Shown piece after piece: positions 44,804 through 54,988 of a stretch of DNA of 64,000 nt (positions are counted from its first letter, which is position 1; the number at the start of each line of letters is the position of its first letter). Source of the stretch: Pseudoalteromonas amylolytica (GTDB lineage: Bacteria > Pseudomonadota > Gammaproteobacteria > Enterobacterales > Alteromonadaceae); NCBI RefSeq assembly GCF_001854605.1, contig NZ_MKJU01000022.1:1-64000 (forward strand). Direction: 5' to 3'. Position numbers and translations under genes: made by a program. The notes under the pieces were generated by a model that was not told where the DNA came from, did no database searches, and saw only the letters and a list, made by a program, of their open reading frames with translations.

Positions 44804-44841
44804 ATTAAATTGGAGTGGGGACGTTTCGGATACTTCTGGTT

Positions 44842-44883
44842 ACTAAGCGTCCCTAACTAAGCGTCCCTAACTAAGCGTCCCTA
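44842..44883. repeat. three exact tandem copies of a 14-bp unit at the queG 3' end
   Basis: ACTAAGCGTCCCTA occurs three times with no spacer (44842, 44856, 44870). The last copy includes the final codons and stop of queG on the minus strand. GGGGACG at 44817-44823 can pair with the CGTCCC in any copy. It is probably slippage duplication of the gene end; a weak convergent terminator is an alternative. Confidence 0.8.
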
Positions 44884-46004
44884 GGTAAGCCCTTTTCTAT
44901 AATACGGATCAAGCGAGCTTGCTTACGTTGCGTTTGCTGTTGCTTATGGCTTTGTTGTTTCAGTGCCCAGTTGATATGTTCTTTAACCAAATCGGATGCA
45001 TCCTCTAGGCGCTTTTCTAAAGCCTCGACAATACTTTCATCGTAGTCAGCATTACCTAGCCCAACAGCTAGATTACGTAGCCATCGTTGATGGCCAATAC
45101 GGCGAATTGGGTTACCCTCAGTTACTTTTAAAAAAGTCGCTTCATCCCACATAAATAGCTCAATTAACGATCGGTCTTTCAGCTGAGTTCTAGCCATAAA
45201 GTCTTGCTCTTTGGTGAGCTGACCATATCTGTTCCAAGGACATACAAGTTGGCAGTCGTCACAGCCATAAATTCTATTGCCTATGAGTGAGCGATATTGC
45301 TCAGGGATTGCGCCTTGTAATTCAATCGTGAGGTAGGAAATGCATTTGCGAGCGTCGACGACATAAGGTTCTATAATGGCGCCTGTAGGGCATAAGGTGA
45401 TACAAGCATTACACTTACCACAGCCTTCAAACGGATCTTTTTGGTCTACGGGTAGGGGAATATCAACAAACAATTCACCGAGGAAAAACCATGAGCCCGC
45501 CTGTTTTTGAATTAATAAACTGTTTTTTCCTCGCCAGCCTAACCCCGCCTTTTCCGCAAGCTGTCTTTCTAATACGGGAGCGGAGTCGACGAAAGGCCGA
45601 TATCCTAACGGTTCAACTTCGCTAGATATTTTTTGGCCAAGTTGTTTTAGCCTGTTTCTCATAACCTTATGGTAGTCGCGTCCAAGTGCGTAACGACTGA
45701 TATAGGCCGTACTTTTGTTTGCTAGTGCTTTAGCAAAGCTGGCATCAGGTGGTAGATAGTTCATCCGCACTGAAATGACTCTTTGCGTGCCAGGAACCAA
45801 CTCATCAGGGCGAGCTCTTTTCATCCCGTGCGCTGCCATATATTCCATGTCGCCATGGTAGCTGTGATCAAGCCAGCGTTGCAATTGCTCTTCATGAGCA
45901 GATAAATCTATATCTGTAATACCTACATCGGCAAAACCGAGGGCTTTGCCCCATTGCTTAATTTTTTCGGCCAGTTCAATATAATTAATACTATCAGTCG
46001 TCAC
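44871..46004 (-). CDS. queG: epoxyqueuosine reductase QueG
   Basis: A 377-aa cobalamin- and Fe-S-dependent enzyme of the last step of queuosine formation in tRNA. The N-terminal cobalamin-binding domain is followed by two [4Fe-4S] motifs, CGKCNACITLCPTGAI and CDDCQLVCPWN, and a C-terminal HEAT-like helical part. The start is GTG 46004, three bases from the divergent nnrD start, so the two promoters overlap. The family average length is 370-380 aa. A 14-bp unit containing its last codons and stop is triplicated just downstream. Confidence 0.94.
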   Translation of the reverse strand: MTTDSINYIELAEKIKQWGKALGFADVGITDIDLSAHEEQLQRWLDHSYHGDMEYMAAHGMKRARPDELVPGTQRVISVRMNYLPPDASFAKALANKSTAYISRYALGRDYHKVMRNRLKQLGQKISSEVEPLGYRPFVDSAPVLERQLAEKAGLGWRGKNSLLIQKQAGSWFFLGELFVDIPLPVDQKDPFEGCGKCNACITLCPTGAIIEPYVVDARKCISYLTIELQGAIPEQYRSLIGNRIYGCDDCQLVCPWNRYGQLTKEQDFMARTQLKDRSLIELFMWDEATFLKVTEGNPIRRIGHQRWLRNLAVGLGNADYDESIVEALEKRLEDASDLVKEHINWALKQQSHKQQQTQRKQARLIRIIEKGLPRDA

Positions 46005-46007
46005 GGA

Positions 46008-47501
46008 ATGTTTATCTTGGAAGCTAAATACTCGACTAATTTACCACAAGTTGCCTACAGCGCCCAACAGGTCAAGCAATATGAAGGTGAAGCCGCACGT
46101 ATGTCCGCCACCAATCTATCACAATTAATGCACCGCGCAGGTCAAGCATTGTTCTCATTGTTTGACCACGAATTAGTGACCGCTCAACGAGTACTGCTAC
46201 TTGCGGGCAAAGGCAACAACGCGGGTGACGCTTATGTGCTGGCTAAGCTCCTACATCACGCTGGGCGCGAAGTATGCGTTTATGCAGTGTTCCCTCCTGA
46301 ACAACTGTTGGGTGACGCTCAGCAGGCTTATTTATCGGCTGGACAAAGTGGGGTAAATATTGTGACGGAGCAGCCCGAACTTCAAAATTTTTGCGTGATA
46401 GTTGATGGGGTATTTGGCACTGGATTTAAAGGGCAGCTTCCACCGCTATTAATAGAGTTATTCCGCGCTTGCAAAAATAGCCTAGCAAAGCGTGTCAGTA
46501 TTGATATACCCAGTGGTGTTAACGGAACCACATCCGTGGTTGCACAGGGGGCTTTTGCTGCCGATATGACGATGACTTTTATCGCATTGAAACAGGGCAC
46601 ATTAACGGGATCTGCTAAAGCCTGCTGTGGTCAGTTACTGTATGCTTCATTAGATGTCGCTGATGCCTTCGAGCAGCTGGTGAAACCTAGCGCAACTTTG
46701 CTCGCTTCACATTCTTTGTTGAGCCAACTTAAACAAAGAGCGGAAGATAGTTATAAAAATAGCTGTGGTCATGTATTAGTCATCGGTGGCAATAAAGGTA
46801 TGGCAGGGGCGGTGCGACTAGCCGCGGAAGCCGCACTTCGCAGCGGTGCTGGGTTGGTAAGTGTAGCAACACATCCAGATAGCGCTGCAAGTGTACTACA
46901 AGGGCGATACGAACTTATGGTACATGGCATCGATAAAGCGGATGAGCTAGAGCTGCTCATGGATAAGGCGGATGTAATAGTTATAGGCCCAGGTCTTGGT
47001 CAGAATGATTGGGCAAAAACAGTGTTCGAAAAAAGCCTATCATTTGAGGGACCAGTAGTGGTTGATGCGGATGCCTTAAACATGCTAGCAAGTTCACACA
47101 AACACTACGCTCATGCTGTGTTGACACCACACCTTGGCGAAGCAAAGCGTTTACTCGCAGACGCTCAAGATGTTGACCCTTTGTCTCGCTTTACATTGGC
47201 CACTTGGTTAGCGACCAATTACAAGGCTACGATAGTGTTAAAAGGACCTGGTTCACTGGTCGCAGATACCAAGCGCATAAATATTAACCGTTCAGGGTGC
47301 TCTGCTATGGCAAGCGCTGGGATGGGGGACGTTTTATCTGGTATAATTGGCGCTTTGAGAGCGCAAGGCATGGAGCCATTTGCGGCAAGCTCTTTAGCTG
47401 TGTATATTCATGGTTTAGCAGCACAAATCGCCGCAAAAGAAGGTGAACGGGGATTACTCGCCAGCGATCTTTTTGTGCATATACGACGTTTATTGGGGTA
47501 A
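46008..47501 (+). CDS. nnrD: bifunctional NAD(P)HX epimerase/dehydratase NnrD/NnrE (YjeF)
   Basis: A 497-aa metabolite-repair enzyme. The N-terminal YjeF epimerase domain (about 20-215) has GKGNNAGDAYVLAKLL and SIDIPSGVNG. The C-terminal ribokinase-like ADP/ATP-dependent dehydratase (about 225-497) has VIGGNKGMAGAVRLAAEAALRSG and SAMASAGMGDVLSGIIG. It repairs damaged NAD(P)H hydrates. ATG 46008 is preferred over an in-frame ATG at 45954 that lies inside queG. TsaE follows two bases after the stop. Confidence 0.94.
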   Translation: MFILEAKYSTNLPQVAYSAQQVKQYEGEAARMSATNLSQLMHRAGQALFSLFDHELVTAQRVLLLAGKGNNAGDAYVLAKLLHHAGREVCVYAVFPPEQLLGDAQQAYLSAGQSGVNIVTEQPELQNFCVIVDGVFGTGFKGQLPPLLIELFRACKNSLAKRVSIDIPSGVNGTTSVVAQGAFAADMTMTFIALKQGTLTGSAKACCGQLLYASLDVADAFEQLVKPSATLLASHSLLSQLKQRAEDSYKNSCGHVLVIGGNKGMAGAVRLAAEAALRSGAGLVSVATHPDSAASVLQGRYELMVHGIDKADELELLMDKADVIVIGPGLGQNDWAKTVFEKSLSFEGPVVVDADALNMLASSHKHYAHAVLTPHLGEAKRLLADAQDVDPLSRFTLATWLATNYKATIVLKGPGSLVADTKRININRSGCSAMASAGMGDVLSGIIGALRAQGMEPFAASSLAVYIHGLAAQIAAKEGERGLLASDLFVHIRRLLG

Positions 47502-47503
47502 CC

Positions 47504-47974
47504 ATGAGTAATACTTTTAGTCAGCATTTGGCCGATGAGGCCCAAACGGTGGCTATGGGCGCACGCCTGTGTAAATATATAAAAGACGGAGCAGTATTGT
47601 TTTTACACGGAGATTTAGGTGCTGGGAAAACCACTTTGTCCAGAGGTATAGTGCAAGGAATGGGGCATAAAGGAAAAGTAAAAAGCCCAACTTATACTTT
47701 GGTTGAACCCTATGAGCTCAATGAGGTCTCAATATATCATTTTGATTTATATCGTTTAGGTGACCCAGAAGAGCTAGAATATATGGGGATTAGGGACTAT
47801 TTTAGTCCTGAGGCTATCTGTATTGTAGAGTGGCCAGAGAAGGGGCGTGGGTTTATTCCAAACCCTGATCTGAACGTTGAAATGGCATATGATGGGCAAC
47901 ACAGAAATATTACTGTGTCAGCAACAAGTGAACGTGGACAACAAATCATAAAACAATTAGGGCAAGATGCGTAG
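47504..47974 (+). CDS. tsaE: tRNA t6A biosynthesis ATPase TsaE
   Basis: A 156-aa P-loop ATPase of the TsaBDE complex that makes threonylcarbamoyl-adenosine at tRNA position 37. The Walker A motif is LHGDLGAGKTTLSRG near 35-49. SPTYTLVEPY and IYHFDLYRLGDPEELE are the family-specific segments, and CIVEWPEKG the closing one. It overlaps amiB by eight bases. Confidence 0.95.
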   Translation: MSNTFSQHLADEAQTVAMGARLCKYIKDGAVLFLHGDLGAGKTTLSRGIVQGMGHKGKVKSPTYTLVEPYELNEVSIYHFDLYRLGDPEELEYMGIRDYFSPEAICIVEWPEKGRGFIPNPDLNVEMAYDGQHRNITVSATSERGQQIIKQLGQDA

Positions 47975-49304
47975 TATAGGATTTCTGATAAACAGCTTTT
48001 TTGGCATCATAATCATGATGCTAAGTTTGGTTGTCGAAGCAAAAAATGACATTGAAGGGGTGCGAGTTTGGCCTTCGCCAGATAGCACACGTGTTGTATT
48101 TGATTTATCAAACAAGCCTGATTATAGCTATTTTATGCTGAAAAACCCGCTGCGATTGGTTGTTGACTTCGATAACACAAGTAAAGCCGATGCGTTGCCA
48201 CAGATCCCCGATGAACATCGTATCATATCTAAAATTCGCTACAGTAAAGCAAAGAACTCACGAAGTACTCGAGTGGTCTTTGATTTATCAAGCAGTGCAA
48301 AGCCTGTCGTGTTTGCGCTTGCGCCCACGCCACCTAAGAAACACCGTTTGGTGGTTGATTTATACGCGCAACAAACCAGCCTATATAGTAACGACAAGCC
48401 ACAATCGAAAAAGCGTGAGAGAGTGACAGATCGCGATATTATCATTGCAGTTGATGCTGGGCATGGTGGTGAAGACCCAGGCTCAATAGGCCCTTCCGGT
48501 ACATATGAGAAAAATGTCACGTTGCCAATAGCAAGACGCTTAGCAAGACTAATAGATAAACAACCGGGTATGAAAGCACGTTTAACTCGAACGGGCGACT
48601 ACTTCCTAAAATTGAATACTCGTTCCGTCAAGGCTCGCGAGAAACGCGCAGACTTTTTTGTATCAATTCATGCGGACGCGTTTTTTACGCCGGGCCCAAG
48701 TGGTGCTTCAGTATGGGTTCTATCGTTACGCAGAGCGAATTCTGAAATAGGTAAGTGGCTGGAAGATAAAGAAAAACATTCTCAGCTCTTGGGTGGGGCT
48801 GCGGAACTCATTAAAGATACAGAAAACGAAAAGTACTTAGCAAAAGCCTTATTGGATATGTCGATGGACCACTCAATGCGAACCGCGGTACAGGTTGCCG
48901 ATGAAGTGGTTGGTGAGCTAAAAAAAGTGACTAAATTACACAAAAAAAGACCTCAGTCGGCTAATTTAGGGGTTTTGAAGTCGCCGGATATTCCTTCAAT
49001 TTTGGTTGAAACTGGATTCATATCTAACCCAAAAGAAGAGCGTTTGTTACAATCAAGTAGTCACCAAGAAAAGCTAGCAAGGGCTATTTTCAAATCCATT
49101 AAGAGCTACTATAAACGTAATCCGCCGGATGACTCGCTCTTTGCACGCCAAAAAGGGCCAGGTCAGCACGTGGTAAAAAGTGGCGAGTCATTAAGTTTGC
49201 TGGCCAGCCGCTATGGTGTATCCGTTGCGGCATTAAAGCGAGCAAACCAACTAACAAAAGACATTTTATATGTTGGCCAGGTTTTGACGATTCCAAAGGC
49301 TTAA
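47967..49304 (+). CDS. amiB: N-acetylmuramoyl-L-alanine amidase AmiB/AmiC type
   Basis: A 445-aa periplasmic zinc amidase for septal peptidoglycan splitting. The signal peptide is at 1-25 and the AMIN domain at about 28-130 (IEGVRVWPSPDSTRVVFDLS). The amidase_3 catalytic domain at about 150-375 has zinc ligands in DAGHGGEDPGS, SIHADAF and the catalytic Glu in LVETGFISNPKEE. A C-terminal LysM domain (HVVKSGESLSLLASRYGVS) binds peptidoglycan. The gene order with mutL identifies it as AmiB. Confidence 0.93.
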   Translation: MRSIGFLINSFFGIIIMMLSLVVEAKNDIEGVRVWPSPDSTRVVFDLSNKPDYSYFMLKNPLRLVVDFDNTSKADALPQIPDEHRIISKIRYSKAKNSRSTRVVFDLSSSAKPVVFALAPTPPKKHRLVVDLYAQQTSLYSNDKPQSKKRERVTDRDIIIAVDAGHGGEDPGSIGPSGTYEKNVTLPIARRLARLIDKQPGMKARLTRTGDYFLKLNTRSVKAREKRADFFVSIHADAFFTPGPSGASVWVLSLRRANSEIGKWLEDKEKHSQLLGGAAELIKDTENEKYLAKALLDMSMDHSMRTAVQVADEVVGELKKVTKLHKKRPQSANLGVLKSPDIPSILVETGFISNPKEERLLQSSSHQEKLARAIFKSIKSYYKRNPPDDSLFARQKGPGQHVVKSGESLSLLASRYGVSVAALKRANQLTKDILYVGQVLTIPKA

Positions 49305-49310
49305 TTCGAT

Positions 49311-51152
49311 ATGACAATAGAGATTTTACCGGCGCGGTTAGCTAACCAGATCGCAGCGGGTGAGGTAGTTGAACGCCCCGCTTCTGTTGTAAAAGAGCTG
49401 GTAGAGAACAGTATTGATGCCGGGGCAACCCGAATTCATATTGATATTGAACGTGGCGGTCATAAACTAATTCGGATCCGTGACAACGGTAAAGGCATTG
49501 CTAAAGGTGAGCTGACGTTGGCGCTTTCTCGCCATGCAACCAGTAAATTAAAAAGTCTAGATGACTTAGAATGTATTTTGTCTCTTGGGTTTCGCGGTGA
49601 AGCGCTTGCCTCTATCAGCTCAGTATCGCGTTTGACCCTTAGTTCGAAACCTGCCGAGCAAGAAACGGCCTGGCAAGCCTTCGCGGAAGGGCGAGATATG
49701 GCGGTGCAAGTCCAGCCAACCGCTCACCCCGATGGCACAACCATTGAAGTGAAAGATCTGTTTTTTAATACCCCAGCGCGACGTAAATTTTTGCGTACTG
49801 AAAAAACAGAATTTAGCCATATTGATGAACTGGTTAAACGCATTGCGTTAAGTCGCTTTGACGTCGCCATTACCTTAACACACAATCAAAAAGTAGTACG
49901 CCAATATCGTGCTCGCAGCAAAGAGGACGGGGTAAAGCGCGTAGCGCAGGTTGGTGGAAAAGACTTCGAACAGCAAGCAACCTATATTGAGTCGGGCTCG
50001 GAAGGGTTAATGCTTCATGCTTGGGTACTACCAGTTGGTTGCACCAATAGTGCTCAATACACTTACGTGAATGGCCGTATGATGCGTGATAAGCTGATTT
50101 TACATGCTATTCGCCAAGCATTTGAGGAAGTGGTTGGTGAACAAGAAGTGCCAGGCTTTGTTGTGTATTTAGAAATAGACCCCCGACAAGTGGATGTTAA
50201 TGTGCACCCTGCAAAACATGAGGTGCGTTTTCATCAAGCTCGTTTGGTCCATGACTTTATCGTGCAGGCCATAAAGCAGGCCGTGATGCCACTAAACTCA
50301 GAGCTGGCTAACGTGACTGTGGATACTCATGTGTCTGATGTAGATCATCAAGAGTATCGTAGTACTTTGCAGCCTCTATCTGATTCAGGTGCTTATAAAG
50401 CGACCAATTCGAGTGATGAATATGAACCTCGATCGCCAAGCTTTGGGCTATCCGCAGGGGGAGGTAACTTTAGCCAAAGTAAAGGGGGCACACGCCCAGA
50501 GGCAAACTCTCGACACTATAATGTGAATCAACTTTATCAAGGTTTGTCACATCAACAGGCGAGTGAGTTTGACGTTCAGCCACGCACCGAGGAGCAGCTA
50601 CACAGCCAAGCTAGGTATGTATCATTGCTGACCTTAGAAGATGGCGTTGTGCTAATTGAGCAGCAAAAAGAGCTTCGGGTATCGCATTTCAAATATGCAC
50701 TTCACAATTATTGGCTGGAACTGTTGGAAAAAGATGCAAGTTTGCCTTGCAAGGCATTGTTGCTACCTGTCAGGGTCAATCTTGAAAAGCAAGAAATTGC
50801 GCTGCTGGCAGAGTATGAGTCTTGGTTGACTTTACTTGGCTTTGATGTGCAACTGTTTGACCGTTACATCATGGTGAAAAAACTTCCTGTGAGCCTTTAT
50901 AGTATTGATGTGGGAACATTTATTTCTAAAGTCATACTGGCGTGTCAGAATGGTTTAGACAGCGTGGAAGGGTGGTTAACTTGGTTGGTGGCGCACACTC
51001 CTAGCCGCTACTTTTCATCTGAGCAATTTGCAAAAGCACAGCAATATATTGAAAAAAATCAAAAATGTTTGGCGCGCATTCAGGAAAAAGCGGTTAAAAT
51101 AGATCAGAAGATGTTTTCAACGTTATTACCACAAGAGTTTAAGAGTGAATAA
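49311..51152 (+). CDS. mutL: DNA mismatch repair protein MutL
   Basis: A 613-aa GHKL ATPase that links MutS to MutH or downstream nucleases. The N-terminal ATPase motifs are [35 protein letters not shown] and [20 protein letters not shown] low-complexity linker at about 345-425 joins the C-terminal dimerisation domain. No DQHA(x)2E(x)4E endonuclease motif is visible, as in MutH-containing enteric relatives. Confidence 0.96.
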   Translation: MTIEILPARLANQIAAGEVVERPASVVKELVENSIDAGATRIHIDIERGGHKLIRIRDNGKGIAKGELTLALSRHATSKLKSLDDLECILSLGFRGEALASISSVSRLTLSSKPAEQETAWQAFAEGRDMAVQVQPTAHPDGTTIEVKDLFFNTPARRKFLRTEKTEFSHIDELVKRIALSRFDVAITLTHNQKVVRQYRARSKEDGVKRVAQVGGKDFEQQATYIESGSEGLMLHAWVLPVGCTNSAQYTYVNGRMMRDKLILHAIRQAFEEVVGEQEVPGFVVYLEIDPRQVDVNVHPAKHEVRFHQARLVHDFIVQAIKQAVMPLNSELANVTVDTHVSDVDHQEYRSTLQPLSDSGAYKATNSSDEYEPRSPSFGLSAGGGNFSQSKGGTRPEANSRHYNVNQLYQGLSHQQASEFDVQPRTEEQLHSQARYVSLLTLEDGVVLIEQQKELRVSHFKYALHNYWLELLEKDASLPCKALLLPVRVNLEKQEIALLAEYESWLTLLGFDVQLFDRYIMVKKLPVSLYSIDVGTFISKVILACQNGLDSVEGWLTWLVAHTPSRYFSSEQFAKAQQYIEKNQKCLARIQEKAVKIDQKMFSTLLPQEFKSE

Positions 51153-52062
51153 TTTACCTGTTATAACCCTGATGGGGCCAACTGCGGCAGGAAAAACGGC
51201 CCTAGCAATAGAGTTATGTCAGCACTTAGATACTGAAGTGGTCAGTGTTGATTCTGCCTTAGTTTATAAAGGCATGGATATTGGTACTGCCAAGCCAGAT
51301 GCAAATGAATTAGCTTTGGCGCCGCACCATTTAATAGATATTATCGACCCACTCGAAAGTTATTCGGTTGCAGATTTTCGCCGCGATGCCTGTCATCACA
51401 TAGATGCTTTGCATCAAAGAGGAAAAGTGCCGATCCTAGTGGGTGGTACTATGATGTATTTCAAAGGGCTGATTGAAGGGCTATCTCCACTACCTGAAGC
51501 TGACCCTGATGTACGCGCACAATTGGAAATTGAAGCCACCGAACTGGGATGGTCTCAGTTGCATAAGCAGCTTAGTGAAATAGATCCAGAAGCCGCTGCA
51601 AAAATAAGTGAGAACGACTCTCAGCGTATTAATCGTGCGTTAGAGGTGTTCCGTATCACTGGCAAAAACATGACAGAATTACAAAAACAAAAACAGTCGC
51701 CTTTGCCTTATCAATTTCATCAGTTTGCGATTGCTCCGACAGATCGAAAGGTACTTCACCAACGTATTGAAAAAAGATTCCAAATTATGTTGGAACAGGG
51801 GTTTAAAAATGAAGTTTTGGCCTTATATCGTCGAGGAGACTTACATCCTGATCTTCCCTCAATACGTTGTGTCGGTTATCGACAGATGTGGGAGCATTTA
51901 GCTGGTGACTGTGATTACGACCAAATGGTTTTCAAAGGTATCGCAGCAACCAGACAATTAGCAAAGCGGCAACTTACTTGGTTAAGAGGTTGGCCGGATG
52001 TGACTTGGTTAGAGACCGATGAGCAACAAAACTTGCAACGTGTATTAACTTCGCTAAGCTAA
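51145..52062 (+). CDS. miaA: tRNA dimethylallyltransferase MiaA
   Basis: A 305-aa enzyme transferring a dimethylallyl group to adenosine 37 in tRNAs reading UNN codons. The P-loop [11 protein letters not shown] is near 10-20, the catalytic Asp is in [18 protein letters not shown], and [11 protein letters not shown] and [12 protein letters not shown] bind prenyl donor and tRNA. GTG start at 51145, overlapping the end of mutL by eight bases. Confidence 0.95.
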   Translation: MNNLPVITLMGPTAAGKTALAIELCQHLDTEVVSVDSALVYKGMDIGTAKPDANELALAPHHLIDIIDPLESYSVADFRRDACHHIDALHQRGKVPILVGGTMMYFKGLIEGLSPLPEADPDVRAQLEIEATELGWSQLHKQLSEIDPEAAAKISENDSQRINRALEVFRITGKNMTELQKQKQSPLPYQFHQFAIAPTDRKVLHQRIEKRFQIMLEQGFKNEVLALYRRGDLHPDLPSIRCVGYRQMWEHLAGDCDYDQMVFKGIAATRQLAKRQLTWLRGWPDVTWLETDEQQNLQRVLTSLS

Positions 52063-52141
52063 TAGTAGCTGTTAAATCAAGCTACTGAAGATTTAATCGA
52101 CGGCGAAACTAATAATAACACCTAGAACGAAGGAAAAGAAA

Positions 52142-52405
52142 ATGGCAAAAGGCCAATCGTTACAAGACCCGTTTTTGAATGTCTTACGTCGTGAGCGCAT
52201 TCCTGTTTCAATTTTTTTAGTTAACGGCATTAAATTACAAGGTAAAATTCAATCATTTGATCAGTTCGTGATTTTACTAGAAAACACGGTCAACCAAATG
52301 GTGTATAAACATGCTATCTCTACGGTCGTACCAGCCCGTGCGGTAAACTTCCAAAGTGCTCAGGGTAGTGAAGGTAGTGACCAAGTTGATGATGGTAATT
52401 ATTAA
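52142..52405 (+). CDS. hfq: RNA chaperone Hfq
   Basis: An 87-aa Sm-like protein forming a hexamer that pairs small RNAs with mRNAs. The Sm1 motif includes [27 protein letters not shown], with Sm2 in [12 protein letters not shown]. The disordered C-terminal tail is shorter than in E. coli (102 aa). A GAAGGAAAAG ribosome site precedes the ATG. It lies between miaA and hflX, the standard arrangement. Confidence 0.97.
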   Translation: MAKGQSLQDPFLNVLRRERIPVSIFLVNGIKLQGKIQSFDQFVILLENTVNQMVYKHAISTVVPARAVNFQSAQGSEGSDQVDDGNY

Positions 52406-52426
52406 TTTTTAGTAGGAGCATAATGC

Positions 52427-53713
52427 TTGTTTGACCGTTACGAAGCCGGCGAACAGGCAGTCTTAGTTCATATCGACTTTCCCAATGAAGGCGATCGTGA
52501 AGATCTGCGCGAGCTGGAAATGTTGGTTTCTTCTGCAGGTGTTAGTAGTTTGGCGATTGTGCAAGGCAGTCGTCAAGCACCACATGCCAAACTATTCGTC
52601 GGTACGGGTAAAGCAGAAGAGATTGCTGAGATTGTCAAAATCCACAATGCAGATGTCGTTATATTCAACCATCAACTTAGTCCTTCTCAAGAAAGAAACT
52701 TAGAGCGTGTTTGTCAATGTCGGGTATTAGATAGAACAACCCTGATACTTGATATTTTTGCACAGCGAGCACGTACTCACGAAGGTAAGTTGCAAGTTGA
52801 ATTAGCCCAACTTAGGCATATCTCAACTCGATTGATTCGCGGCTGGACTCACCTTGAAAGACAAAAAGGGGGTATCGGTCTGCGAGGGCCAGGTGAAACC
52901 CAACTTGAAACCGATAGACGTCTGTTACGTGAGCGTATTAAAAGTATCCGCAAGCGTTTAGAGAAAGTAGCCACGGTTCGTGAGCAAGGGCGTCGGGCAC
53001 GTAGTCGCAATGAGGTACCAACGGTGTCCTTGGTCGGTTACACCAATGCCGGTAAGTCTACGCTGTTTAACCTCATCACTAACTCAGATGTGTACGCTGC
53101 TGATCAACTATTTGCGACGTTAGACCCAACGTTAAGAAAGCTTCAAATAGATGATATTGGGCCTGTAATATTGGCTGACACGGTTGGCTTCATTCGTCAT
53201 TTGCCACATGACTTAGTGGCAGCATTTAAGGCAACGTTAACTGAAACTCGTGAAGCTGACCTACAAATCCATGTAGTCGATGTAGCCGATAGTCGCCGTA
53301 AGGAAAATATCGAAGAGGTTCAATCCGTTTTAAAAGAAATTGAAGCGGATGACATTCCGCAGTTGTTGGTTTATAACAAAATTGACCTACTCGAGGATGT
53401 GCGACCTAGAATAGATCGAAATGACGAAGGGCAGCCTATTCGTGTTTGGTTGTCGGCTCACTCTGGCGTAGGAACAGAGTTACTATCGCAAGCAATATCA
53501 GAGCTGCTTGCAAAGAAAATTTTTAATCATACCCTGTGTATTCCGCCCGCTTTTGGACGTTTACGAGGTGCGTTATTCAATCTAAATGCGGTACAGCAGG
53601 AGGATTATGATGAGCGAGGCAATTGGCTGATACGGGTGCGTTTACCGGAAGTTGATTGGGAGCGGCTAAAAAAAGAACAGGGTATGGACATCGAAAAATT
53701 TATTGAAACATAA
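52427..53713 (+). CDS. hflX: ribosome-rescue GTPase HflX
   Basis: A 428-aa GTPase that splits stalled 70S ribosomes. The N-terminal HflX domain (VGTGKAEEIAE, NHQLSPSQERNLE) and the glycine-rich segment GIGLRGPGETQLETDRR precede the G domain with GYTNAGKSTLFN near 206-217, DTVGFIRHLPHDLV and NKIDL. The start is TTG 52427, supported by AGGAG at 52414-52418; no ATG fits the family N-terminus. Confidence 0.95.
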   Translation: MFDRYEAGEQAVLVHIDFPNEGDREDLRELEMLVSSAGVSSLAIVQGSRQAPHAKLFVGTGKAEEIAEIVKIHNADVVIFNHQLSPSQERNLERVCQCRVLDRTTLILDIFAQRARTHEGKLQVELAQLRHISTRLIRGWTHLERQKGGIGLRGPGETQLETDRRLLRERIKSIRKRLEKVATVREQGRRARSRNEVPTVSLVGYTNAGKSTLFNLITNSDVYAADQLFATLDPTLRKLQIDDIGPVILADTVGFIRHLPHDLVAAFKATLTETREADLQIHVVDVADSRRKENIEEVQSVLKEIEADDIPQLLVYNKIDLLEDVRPRIDRNDEGQPIRVWLSAHSGVGTELLSQAISELLAKKIFNHTLCIPPAFGRLRGALFNLNAVQQEDYDERGNWLIRVRLPEVDWERLKKEQGMDIEKFIET

Positions 53714-53816
53714 TTTTTACATAGAAAAGTGTAGTTTTGTTCGCATTTGGGTATGAGAATCGCCGCTTATTTGGTAGATTTACCTTAATTGACTTTAATA
53801 ACAATGGAGTATAGCT

Positions 53817-54983
53817 ATGGCCTGGAATGAACCGGGTAATAATGGCAATGATAACGATCCGTGGAAAAACCGCGGAGGACGGGATCAAGGCCCACCTGAT
53901 CTAGACGAAGTATTCCGTAAATTCAGCAACAAGTTTGGTGGTTTGTTCGGTGGCAAGTCTGGTGGTGGAGGCAGTGGTGGCATTGGTGGTGCTGGCATGA
54001 CCTTCATCCTACTAATTGCGGCTATCGTTTGGGCACTTAGTGGTATTTATACCGTAAAGGAAGCTGAGCGAGGCATAGTGTTGCAGTTTGGTCAGTTTGA
54101 CCGTATTGCAGAACCCGGCTTACGTTGGAAGATGACCTTTATTGAACAAGTGATCCCTATTGATATTGAAGCGGTTCGCTCATTGTCGGCGTCTGGTTTT
54201 ATGTTGACCGAAGACGAAAACGTGGTGAGTGTTGAATTTGAAGTTCAGTATCGAGTGATGGACCCAAGACTTTACAAGTTTAGCGTGACAGATGCTGATC
54301 ACAGCCTACAGCAGTCTTTGGACAGTGCATTACGCTATGTTGTTGGTCATTCGAGAATGGACCAAGTGCTTACGACAGGCCGTGAATTGGTTCGTCAAAG
54401 AACTTGGGATGAACTAAATAAGATCATTGAGCCATATAATCTAGGTATTTTGGTCACTGATGTGAACTTTAAAGACTCTCGCCCACCTGCGGAAGTAAAA
54501 GACGCATTTGACGATGCAATTGCAGCACAAGAGGATGAAGAACGCTTTATCCGTGAAGCAGAAGCTTATGCTCGTGAAATTGAGCCTAGAGCACGTGGTC
54601 AGGTGACGCGTATGACGCAAGAAGCGGAAGCTTATCGTGAACGTGTGACTCTAGAAGCTCGCGGTGAAGTGGAGCGCTTTGAGAAGCTATTACCTGAATA
54701 TCAGGCCGCTAAAGAAGTTACCAGACAGCGCTTATACATAGATGCGATGGAAGAAGTATTGGGTCGCAGCACAAAAGTATTGGTTGATGTGAAAGGTGGT
54801 AACAACATGATGTATCTGCCCCTAGATAAGATAATGGGTCAGAATACGTCTGGTACACAAATTACGTTACCAAGCAAAAACGATATCAATGAACTTAGAA
54901 AAACATTAGGCCAGTCTCGCAATAGTACTGTGAATGGTAGCAATGATCGTTTTTCGCAAGACAGATTCAATAACGGGAGATAA
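53817..54983 (+). CDS. hflK: FtsH protease modulator HflK
   Basis: A 388-aa inner-membrane SPFH/prohibitin protein. The N-terminal Gly/Asp-rich cytoplasmic region (WNEPGNNGNDNDPW and GGKSGGGGSGG) precedes one transmembrane helix near 62-80, then the SPFH domain and a long coiled coil (EAEAYAREIEPRARG). With HflC it forms a cage around the FtsH protease and regulates it. It is followed by hflC after five bases. Confidence 0.95.
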   Translation: MAWNEPGNNGNDNDPWKNRGGRDQGPPDLDEVFRKFSNKFGGLFGGKSGGGGSGGIGGAGMTFILLIAAIVWALSGIYTVKEAERGIVLQFGQFDRIAEPGLRWKMTFIEQVIPIDIEAVRSLSASGFMLTEDENVVSVEFEVQYRVMDPRLYKFSVTDADHSLQQSLDSALRYVVGHSRMDQVLTTGRELVRQRTWDELNKIIEPYNLGILVTDVNFKDSRPPAEVKDAFDDAIAAQEDEERFIREAEAYAREIEPRARGQVTRMTQEAEAYRERVTLEARGEVERFEKLLPEYQAAKEVTRQRLYIDAMEEVLGRSTKVLVDVKGGNNMMYLPLDKIMGQNTSGTQITLPSKNDINELRKTLGQSRNSTVNGSNDRFSQDRFNNGR

Positions 54984-54988
54984 GCGCA

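Noticed and set aside
44842..44883. CRISPR-like array
   Set aside because: Repeats are 14 bp, directly adjacent with no spacers, and overlap a gene end.
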